From NCBI RefSeq assembly GCF_050624435.1, contig NC_134536.1, positions 8,808,758-8,872,757 of the forward strand: a DNA stretch of 64,000 bases. Direction: 5' to 3'. Position numbers and translations under genes: made by a program. Of the stretch, positions 56,180 through 64,000 are shown piece by piece; the stretch's first letter is position 1, and each line of letters opens with the position of its first letter. The notes below the pieces were generated by a model. The model worked only from the letters and a program-made list of their open reading frames with translations, made no database searches and was not told the origin of the DNA. This DNA comes from Tenrec ecaudatus. Its lineage: Eukaryota; Chordata; Mammalia; Afrosoricida; Tenrecidae.

Positions 56180-56385
56180 TCCCCAGCAGCACAGGGGACT
56201 AAGCATTATGGGGCTGCTAACCAAAAGGTTGGCAGTTCAAACCCACCAGCCTCTCCACAGGAGAAAGGTGGGGGCAGCCTGCTTCCATAAGGATTTACAG
56301 AAAATCTATACAGCAGCAGTTCCACTGTGTCCGGGAGGATCACTGTGAGTCGGAATCAACTTGACAGCAGTGGGTTGGTTGTGTT
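56180..56385 (+). mobile_element. AfroSINE-type SINE
   Basis: GGGCTGCTAACCAAAAGGTT, GGCAGTTCAAACCCACCAGC, AGCCTGCTTCCATAAGGATT and ATCACTGTGAGTCGGAATCA are in order. Confidence 0.8.
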
Positions 56386-56404
56386 TCCTTCTCTGAAAGA
56401 AAAG

Positions 56405-56590
56405 GTCTCTGAGAGGTGTAAGCAATTTGTTCTCGGCTGTTAACACAAAGGTTGGTAGTTTGAATCCGCCCAGCAGCACTGTGGAAGCAAGACCTGGTAA
56501 TCAGATCCCATAAAGATTGCAGCCAAGAAAACCCTGCAGTCTGTGCCACGGGGACAATATCAACCACATCTGACACAGCAGCAGTGGGTT
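56405..56590 (+). mobile_element. AfroSINE-type SINE
   Basis: GGCTGTTAACACAAAGGTTG, TAGTTTGAATCCGCCCAGCA and CCATAAAGATTGCAGCCAAG occur directly downstream of the copy at 56180-56385, in the same orientation. Confidence 0.68.
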
Positions 56591-57895
56591 TTCTACAAGA
56601 AAAGTCAGGCAGCTGGCAAACGCGAATTCAAGAATGCTCGCACCTGTTTGTACAGAGAAATGCACGTTATGATTCTTAACACTTTTTCTTGCTGAAGTGA
56701 GTCATTGTAACCTGGATCAGAAGGAAATGCTAATTAGCTCCTCTGGTTCTGAGATTTCCTTTAAGGAAGAAGGAAACAGATGAGGTACTGTTGTTCTAAC
56801 TGTTAGCATTGAACATACAAGCTGGACATGCTGATTTCCATCAGCGGCAACGCAGGGACCTTCGCAAGTCAGAAAGGGAAGAGGAGATTAATGACTTAGT
56901 TCTAAGAGACGGTGGACTAGCCTTGGTCCATTCAAAGTGCCACAAATCAGGTCCATTTCTGGGTTTTTAAGATGCAAAATGGGTCTCAGGCTCCCGGGAG
57001 AAAAGTGATCACTGGTCTGCACTACGCAGCTCTAGTACTGAGAAGGAGGAAGTGTTTCGGTCTCAGCATTGTGCCTGCCTCGTTTAAAGAGGCATGCTGG
57101 TATCAACAACTCATGGGAGCAAATACACGGTAAGGGCCATCAAAGGTGCCCTCACATCTGAAGCATGGGGTGGACTGTCTGGTGCAGGGCAGTCGTCTTC
57201 TGAGAAAAGACAGTGACCTCGAGATGTAGCTTAGGTACATTCTGCACGTCAAGCTTCCCCGAGGGCACACGACTATCCAGAACGCACAGAATCCACTTGG
57301 ATTCTTCCTTCTGGGCCCAAAATCAGTATGGTTGGTCTTCCAAGTCTGGGTGGATCATGTTTTCCTCGCTACTGACTTCTTCAGCTTGATTGGCCTTGTA
57401 GGTCGCTAACATCTTCAGGTGTTCTTAATGAACGTATACCACTACCTTGAAGGATAATAGACTTAGTTGGGTTTTAGGTTGTTCCCAAGGTTTCCTGCCC
57501 TGGAAGCTCCAGGAGCTGCTTCTGCTCTTGGGTGAACCCTGAAGCCAGTGGGAATTTTATTCCTGCAGGAGTGACTTGGGTCTTTCTATCTCCATGTTCC
57601 TAAGGTAATATAAGGACCTGGCCATTCATTCTCTTGAAAGGTGGCGCCTACATATTCAAGTAGTTTTTCAGCTCAGGAAATCCTTGTGTAATTGGCTCTG
57701 TAGTTACTGCTTTCATTTTCCATAGGTGTAGCTTTCATTCCTAAGTGGAATCACCACCCCTTCTCCTACAGATCTTCTCCCCGTACTCTAACCCGTTTCT
57801 CTCCATTCCAGGAACAGTCTCAAGATTGTTCGTGACATCGCTAATTTGATGTCCAGCAACATCCTGCTATTGTGGATTTGAATTCTGTGATTGAA
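56591..57895. other. Intergenic, nothing recognised
   Basis: About 1.3 kb without an identified repeat, and few ORFs over 60 codons, so it may be older single-copy DNA. Confidence 0.4.
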
Positions 57896-57899
57896 TCAT

Positions 57900-58320
57900 T
57901 AAGGAGCCACGGTGGGGCCGTGGGTGAGTGCGCTGCTAACTGTAAGGTCAGCAGTTTGAATCCAATAGAAGCAGCTCTGCAGGAGAAAACCCTCTCACTG
58001 CCATCGAGTTGATTCTGACTCACAGCGACCCTCTAGGACAGGGTAGAACTGCCCCTGTGGGTTTCCGAGACTGTCACTCTTTACAGGAGTAGAAAGCCCC
58101 ACCTTTTTCCTGAGGAGCGGCTTGGTGGTTTCAAACTACTGACCTGTCGGATCGCAGCCCAGCGTGTAACCTCTGTGCTACCAGGGCTCCTTTGCAGCAG
58201 AGCAGACAAGACAATCTTCCCCTGTGAAGATCGAAGGCTGGGAACCCCTCTGGGTGATGAATCTCTGTCCTATAAGGTCCCTGTGAGTTAGGATCAGTTC
58301 ATCAGTCACTAACAACACCA
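57900..58320 (+). mobile_element. AfroSINE split by a second SINE
   Basis: The left part (57900-57985) holds AGGAGCCACGGTGGGGCCGT, GCTGCTAACTGTAAGGTCAG and CAGTTTGAATCC. The right part (58192-58320) holds TCTGTCCTATAAGGTCCCTG and GAGTTAGGATCAG. The minus-strand SINE at 57988-58190 separates them. Confidence 0.68.
57988..58190 (-). mobile_element. AfroSINE-type SINE nested in another SINE
   Basis: A well preserved full-length complement is present: CACTGCCATCGAGTTGATTC, TGACTCACAGCGACCCTCTA, GTTTCAAACTACTGACCTGT and TGTGCTACCAGGGCTCC. Confidence 0.85.
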
Positions 58321-58354
58321 TTGCACCTTCGCCCCCCGCCCCTTCTCTCTTGGT

Positions 58355-59350
58355 ATTTTTTAAACTTTTTATTGAAATTTAGGTGAAACTTTATAGAGAA
58401 GACAATAGGTTTTACCTTCACCAATTCACACGTGCTTTGTTTCGGCTCATCCATTGCCATCTCCTCCGTGTGCCCGCCCCCTTATCCCACTTCCTCCCTG
58501 TGCTTCGAGTTCCTTCCTTTCCTAGACCTGTCCACTGTGTCCTTGCGTGAATGCTGCCTCTGTGATGTTACAGGGCTGACCAAAGTTCCAGACCCGAAGG
58601 GTGATTGCGGGCTATCGTCTTGGGGTCCCCTCGGTCTCTGTAGGCCCAGGGAGCCTGGTGTCGTGATTTTGAATTCTGTCCCACATTTTTCTCCGTGCTA
58701 TCCTGAACCTTCTAATGCCATGCTAATATTGCGTCTTTAATTCCTCTTCCTCTCTTGCAACGCCCCGCCTCAGACTCTGATTCAGACACCTTGAACTTCG
58801 CTCAGTTCCCCGAGATCCTGGTCTCCTTTTCTCTCAGCTCTAGGGCTGCACACTCGTATCTTTTCCCCCGATACATCCCCTTCCCTCTTCATTGGGCAAA
58901 GGCCTGCAGTCCCAGGGTCCTTTTGTACAGGGGGTGTGCCCCCGTCCTGGGCTTCGATGGCCCCCTGGCCGCCCTTCTGTGCTGTCATTGTCTGTGGCTC
59001 CGTCAGGGTCCCCACTAGACTCTGTGAGGACATGAGCCATGTCAACTTTGTCCATCCCTATCCCCTCACCCCCAGCACACGCAACATGTCTGTTCCCCGA
59101 CAACCCCACTCCCTTTTGATCATACCCAGCTGTCTCTTTCTACCTCGAGAATTCTTCTCCTGCTGGCTGGCGGCTCTTACCCCTAGGTGCTGCCTGACCG
59201 ATTTGCTTTTGGGTCTGTGTTCCCTCTGCTGCTCTAGGGCACCCTGCCTTCCTCCGGCATGATAGCCTGGTCCCCTGTCACACACGTCTCCTTTCTGGCT
59301 GTCCCGGCTCCTACCCACCTCCTCGTCCTCCCCTGACCTCACATTTTGTC
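58355..59350 (-). mobile_element. Possible L1 3'UTR-like C/T-rich repeat
   Basis: TTTTTAAACTTTTTATTGAA at the left is the complement of a LINE-like 3' terminus. It is followed by nearly 1 kb of strongly C/T-rich + strand, as in other L1 3'UTRs here. I cannot place its right boundary. Overlapping long ORFs reflect the base bias. Confidence 0.4.
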
Positions 59351-59362
59351 TTCTTGTCATTA

Positions 59363-59710
59363 TTAACTAGAGTCGGCTCCTACCGATGACAGCCCCACAT
59401 GCCGTGGACAAAACACTGCCCGGCGCCATCTTACCATCTTCATAGTCATTGGTAGGGTCCAGTCTGCTGTGTACTGTGAGTCCCTTCTAACCAGGGGCCC
59501 ATCATCCAGCCCTTCAATACGGGGCAGTATTCTTTTTTCATTGGATACTTTTCTGAAATAGACCATTGGGCCTTTCTTTATAGTCAGTCTTGGTTCTGGA
59601 GGCTCTGCCGATACCCATCCACCAGGGGTGGCCTTGGTGGTATTTGAAATACACCAGCCACCAATGCACTCACAGAAGGGGTGGTGTCAATCACAGCACC
59701 ATCACTGCCT
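59363..59710 (-). mobile_element. RTE remnant (3' tail block, then 5'UTR block)
   Basis: 59363-59480 resembles the complement of the RTE 3' tail (CAAAACACTGCCCGGCGCCA). 59540-59710 is the 5'UTR block (GGGCCTTTCTTTATAGTCAG and onwards). This suggests either an internally deleted copy or two adjacent remnants. Confidence 0.45.
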
Positions 59711-59799
59711 CCTTGTCTCCCAGTTCTCAAGCTAAAAAACAGACTGTTTGGTACAACCCTTGTCCCCACACCCTTTTTGTGGCTACTGAACTCTTTGAG

Positions 59800-60290
59800 T
59801 TAGTCCAGGTAGGCTAGAGAGACAAATTCATGAACACACTCCATCTGTGTAAGAGAGAACTTCATAGCAAAGGGAAATTATACATTAAGAAAACATCTCA
59901 GTCCTGGTCAAGTTCATAAGTCCAATATTACCCTATATGTCCAGTACCAGTCTATAAAGTCCTCTTCAGACTCACACAGCACATGCAATGAAGCCGAATG
60001 CAGGAAGATCACAGGCCAGTGGGTGGAAAGTCTTGTGGATCCAGTGGTGGAAGCATCTCAGTGCTGGCGTGGGTCTCCACGTGGCCCTTCCAGCTCCAGG
60101 GGTCCAGCTACATCAGTGTAGTTCCATGTGGCCTGTCAGCAGGAAGACCAAGCAGAGAGTGTGTGTGTCCCACCTCCAGTGAGCTATTTATCTCCTTCAA
60201 GCCTCCAAATCAGGTCATCAAGCTGTGACCTGATTGACAGGCTAGACACCACCTCTCCACAAGTTAACAGGAGATTATGTAACTACCGTA
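59800..60290 (-). mobile_element. LTR-like repeat family X, copy 2
   Basis: Its complement is collinear with 19135-19632 over the whole length. Shared blocks include GCCTGTCAATCAGGTCACAG, AGACCCACGCCAG and GATCTTCCTGCATT. It ends at ...GGACTAAC. It is an independent insertion of the same family, in the other orientation. Confidence 0.65.
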
Positions 60291-61205
60291 CGCTTGCAGG
60301 CACAAATGGGGCATAAATACCCTACCCCTGTGGTCATGGGTGTTTCGTTAGAATTTGGTATGTCTTCCAACTTCAACCAGATACCATTTTGAAACCAGGA
60401 GTCCTGGGCCCTGCCTTTTTCAAACAAGCCCAGGAACCAAAATATCAGTTAGATATTTTCAGGAAGTATCCTTGAACATCCTTTTGAACCTCAGTTATGT
60501 CCTAAATATTGTATTGGGGCTTATTATCAAAGACATCTAAATAGGTAAGCCTATCCGCAACCAGCTGAGGCATGTAGACAATACAACAGAATCCTTCCAC
60601 TGTTGCCGGCATTTCCAGGTAGCGCATGAGGTGTGAGACGAGTGTAGGCAGAGGAGATAGCGGCCACCCGCTCCCCCCCCCCCCCCGCCAGACCAGGAAA
60701 TGGCTTCCACTTGAGAGATGAGAGATGACCCCTTATGGAAACAGCTGGTTAACGGCTGCAGTGCCTCATTCCCGGGCAGACAGAACCCACCCAGTTAAGA
60801 GACACCTGCTTCTGCTGTCCTGTCCAGGGAATCCAGATTAGGAGAGAAATTATTTTCAGATGAGTTCTCGCAGATAACTCAAGTGGCTTGTCATGCATCC
60901 CTGCATATGCAGGAAAGAGATATTGATCAACAGTTCTGTTGAAGGTATTTTTTGTTTAAAGCAATTAGTATATTTGTTGGGGTTTCAAAGTGGGATCGCC
61001 AGATCTGTCCCACCTGCGTGGGGAAACAGAATCCAAGAAGCTGGGCTCCCTGGAGAAGAGCCGGCATGAGGCTTGGAGGAAGACTCAGTTACAACTTCGA
61101 AATGCAGGTGACAGCCTGGCTTATGAAGGCCTTGCTTACCAATCCTCTTCAGGATTCAGAACATTTGCTGATGAAGATCCAGGAGGAGTCTTTCCATCTT
61201 TGCCT
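60291..61205. other. Intergenic, nothing recognised
   Basis: Holds the poly(C) run at 60672. No repeat family or gene recognised. Confidence 0.4.
60672..60686. repeat. Poly(C) run
   Basis: About 15 consecutive C bases, a frequent site of length error. Confidence 0.9.
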
Positions 61206-61207
61206 GT

Positions 61208-61410
61208 TTGCTGGTGGTGTAGTGGGTTACAGGTTGGGCTGTGAACCATGAGGTCAGCAGTTCCAACCCACCAACCACTCCATGGGTGGAAAATGAAACT
61301 TCCAACTCCTGTAAAGATTTACAGTCTAGAAGAAACTGCACAAAGACAGATCTATTCTGTCCAATCAGGTTGCTATGAGTCAGAATCAGCCCACTGGCAC
61401 TGAGGGAGAC
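61208..61410 (+). mobile_element. AfroSINE-type SINE
   Basis: GCTGGTGGTGTAGTGGGTTA, GAGGTCAGCAGTTCCAACCC, TAAAGATTTACAGTCTAGAA and GTTGCTATGAGTCAGAATCA are in order. Confidence 0.8.
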
Positions 61411-61904
61411 TAAAAGGTATACTTGCATACTTGCACCCTTTTTTTTTTTAACTGTCTAAAAGTGAATAATCAGTGACACCTTGTGGCTAATTTGTGTATT
61501 ACCATCTTCCCTTGGGAAGCTTGCCCACAGATCCTCAGGCGCCTCACTGAGACAGCAGACCGTCTGGAGAGCATGCTCTGTGTTTGCAGATTTTACTTCT
61601 TGGAACTGGATTTGCCCATCAGCTCTAATTGGCCTTCTGGTCCCACTCCTTCACAGAAGCGGCAGTGATGGTGAAGGTCAAGGGGGCTTCCACATTGACC
61701 AACTCAACCGTTATTTCTCCATTCACCTCTTCCTTCCCCTCTCAGTAATTTTAGACCAGGTTAACCACATTGTTCCTGAAACCCTTGCTTGCAGCAAGAC
61801 CGCTTGCTCTTCGGCCTCATCACCTGCTCCTGTTCTTCTGCCTGGCTTTACCATCTGCAAGGTCTTCAGCTCCAGGCTTCCTCGGCCGATCCTAAGACTT
61901 TAAA
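61411..61904. other. Intergenic, nothing recognised
   Basis: A poly(T) run at 61440-61450 leads into C/T-rich sequence. Overlapping ORFs reflect base bias. Confidence 0.4.
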
Positions 61905-62090
61905 GCCATGTTGCGGATTGAATTGTGTCTGTCCGTTCCCCACCTCCCCCGACCTCATAATAACAGGACCACAATCCTCAGTATTATGTAATGAGTCTCC
62001 ATTGCGTGCTCTGCTAAGTGTTGTGAATCTTATCCGCTATGACGGCAGTGAGGCGGGACACATTCTTTAGGATCAGTCTGCGTCTTTGGA
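61905..62090 (+). mobile_element. MaLR-type LTR fragment
   Basis: ATGTTGCGGATTGAATTGTGTC with TATGTAATGAGTC and the GTGAGGCGGGACACATTC segment matches the 5' half of the LTR at 4730-5286. Confidence 0.5.
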
Positions 62091-62329
62091 GGGAAGGTTA
62101 AAATGGACATTTTATCGTTTTTAGTGAGAATTAACACAATGGGGTTTCCATTTGGCAATTTCTACACAAATTGTTCAGTGACGTCGGTTATATTTTCCCA
62201 GCTTGTCTGTACTCTCGGTCACTGTGTTCTGTTTGTTCTGATTGTTGTGCTCTAGTTTCACTGCCCCCACCCCCATTTCGACTCCTCTTTGCTTTGCAGC
62301 AAATGTTAAACTTTTGGTCTCAGATCCCC

Positions 62330-62475
62330 CAAGCCAAAGCCATGGGCCTCAAGTCCGTCTCAACTCATAGCGGACCGTATACAGGGCTCCCGAGGCGGTA
62401 AATCTTTATAGGAACAGACAAGCTCATCTTTCCCCCGAAGGACAGCGCCACCGGCCGCCTTTGAACTCACACAGA
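62330..62475 (-). mobile_element. AfroSINE fragment
   Basis: GGGCCTCAAGTCCGTCTCAA, CTCATAGCGGACCGTATACA and GGTAAATCTTTATAGGAACA are followed by a degraded GCCTTTGAACTCAC head. Confidence 0.65.
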
Positions 62476-62544
62476 TGGTGGTTTTCTTGGCTGGCTTGTT
62501 GGGCTTTTTAAAAGCTTTACATTTGGCATAGTTGTACATACTGA

Positions 62545-63400
62545 CATGCAACTCACAATTCACATGGCTTCACTCACATTAACAAGAGGTGAGCAGTCAC
62601 CGCCACAAGCCATTTTAGAACATTTTATTTTCGTGTTCCTTGGTGTTAGCTCCCCACCTCCCACAACGTCCATGCCACAACCCTTGGTAATTATTAACCC
62701 AGCAACTGTCTATAGATTTATCTCTGCTGGATTTTATATACAGAAAATCATACAAAACATAAACAGGAAGCAAACCAAATAACGAGCAGCAATGACAAAA
62801 CAAAACAGAGAAACCACAATCGAAAGGAGAAAATTTTAAAAACTGAAACAACTTTAACAGTTCCAGATGGAGATCAGATGATAAGCTGTTACATTTTAAT
62901 CTAACTACCTCTGCCATAATCAACTTTACAATGCTCTCTGACTGAAAGCAAGGCTGTTCGTACCCCTGGACTATGGTCAGAGGGTTCCCCTGAAGCTTAA
63001 TGCATGTGGGGACCCTGAAATGGGTTTGGGGCTTCCACTGTCATCCATAGCCTTCTGCAAATCAAATGTTCAGAATTTAATCTCTGAAAGCATTCCCTCC
63101 TTCAGATTTGGATTTTATAATTATAGCCCTTGGATCATACAGGCTGGTATGCTTCTTCCATGTGGACTTAGTTGACTCCTCACTTGGACGGCTGCTTGTT
63201 TGAAGACAAACTTTTAAGACCCTGGGTGCTATTCTTTCTGATAGCTGGGAACCATGTTATTTCTTCACAAAACTTTACTAAAACACCAGTGTCTCAGTGA
63301 TCTCTTCAAGAGAGCAAGTATAGAATAGGGCCATGTCATAAGAACAAACTGCCTTTGGGGATAGAATCCATTCACCTATCGATGGCTTCTATATGTCTCT
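62545..63400 (-). mobile_element. Older L1 3' end
   Basis: The order is CAACTCACAATTCACATGGC, CATTTTAGAACATTTTATTT, the A-rich block, GGTCAGAGGGTTCCC, then CATACAGGCTGGTATGCTTC and ACTTTTAAGACCCTGGG. The later blocks are diverged versions of those in the young L1 copies (369-2227), so this looks like an older relative. Confidence 0.65.
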
Positions 63401-64000
63401 GGTTCACTTAAAAGACAGCATTATCATTTTATACCAGAGAACGTTTAAATCATCTCCCTGAGGCACAAAGTAATTCTATTGATAGTCATCAAATGAGCTA
63501 ATAGTATAGAATTCAAAACACTGTTGAGTAAAGGAAATTGTACAGGTTTAGGCTGGTTTTCCAGACCACAATGCATGACTTGTACAGATTAAATGCTTAG
63601 GTGACTGGACACTATTTATATGATCAATGGAAGTTGTTTTAGGGCAAAGCTTTCAATAACACTGATTCACAAAGGCAGAGCCATGCCTATCAGATGAATA
63701 CATATAAGAAAGCAAGGAGAGCATTAAAACAGGAAATATATGGTAGTCCCAGGCCACCATGCACTGGGTACCCTCAAAGCAAGAGATCTGAACCAAAGCC
63801 CAACAACCACCAATTCCATATGTTTGGGATAGCAGACATCTGCTTCGTCTCACACTACGCTATCTCAGCCTTAAGTCCAAGAGACTTCAGTCCTGAGTTT
63901 CTTCAATCTGTTACAACTGAAGTAAAGGCCAATTCACTTAGTGGGGTTCCCATGTCAAGTCCTTCTGGTTTGGCCTATGAAAGACACTGGGTGCCTCAAA
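63401..64000. other. Intergenic, nothing recognised
   Basis: Follows an older L1 3' end and may continue it. I cannot support any boundary. Confidence 0.35.

Noticed and set aside
58432..59360. Four overlapping ORFs of 87-108 codons on both strands
   Set aside because: They arise from a C/T-rich LINE-like stretch; no conserved domain or splice structure.
1..64000. tRNA genes from the many B-box-like GGTTCGAANCC motifs
   Set aside because: They all fall in SINE heads; no cloverleaf with an intact acceptor stem was found.
1..64000. CRISPR arrays, operons or prokaryotic systems
   Set aside because: There are no regularly spaced repeats and no compact gene packing; splice sites, SINEs and LINEs show a mammalian genome.
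45279..64000. Exons of a second gene downstream of TAGAP (for example RSPH3, a neighbour in human)
   Set aside because: No run of codons with flanking splice sites matched a family I know; the neighbour probably lies beyond the window.

Overview
This is a repeat-rich mammalian genomic window with one recognisable host protein-coding gene, TAGAP (T-cell activation RhoGTPase-activating protein), on the + strand. The organism is most likely an afrotherian, and best fits a tenrec such as Echinops. Three observations support this: dozens of copies of a tRNA-derived SINE of the AfroSINE type, many fragments of an RTE-clade LINE whose 3' tail resembles that SINE, and a SPIN-type hAT element, a transposon reported among Afrotheria from tenrec. 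The species call is an inference from repeat content.

Layout. 1-34 kb is intergenic and consists of SINEs, L1 3'-end insertions with clear target-site duplications (369-2227, 15733-16385, 20141-20361, 24923-26920, 33327-33859), a near full-length but broken RTE LINE (about 21960-24780, minus), smaller RTE pieces, LTRs, one hAT and one mariner miniature element, and single-copy sequence in which I recognise nothing. 34.4-44.4 kb holds TAGAP: a candidate promoter and 5'UTR exon (about 34420-34669), nine coding exons (35262-43467) and a 3'UTR with two AATAAA signals (44172 and 44327). All exon phases join without a break into a 723-residue protein with an intact RhoGAP domain and a long Ser-rich tail. 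44.4-64 kb is again intergenic: SINEs, a cluster of RTE fragments in both orientations (about 48.7-54.5 kb), an L1 ORF2 fragment, older L1 3' ends and LTR-like repeats.

Work was by eye. Exon limits rest on splice sites, reading-frame continuity and remembered family sequence. Repeat limits are usually good to tens of bases, and to the base where a target-site duplication is given. I found no bacterial-style system, no CRISPR array and no second intact gene. The less ordinary items are the hAT element with a perfect 8-bp duplication, nested SINE insertions, an unassigned LTR-like family, an RTE head-to-head junction and an AT-rich palindrome.
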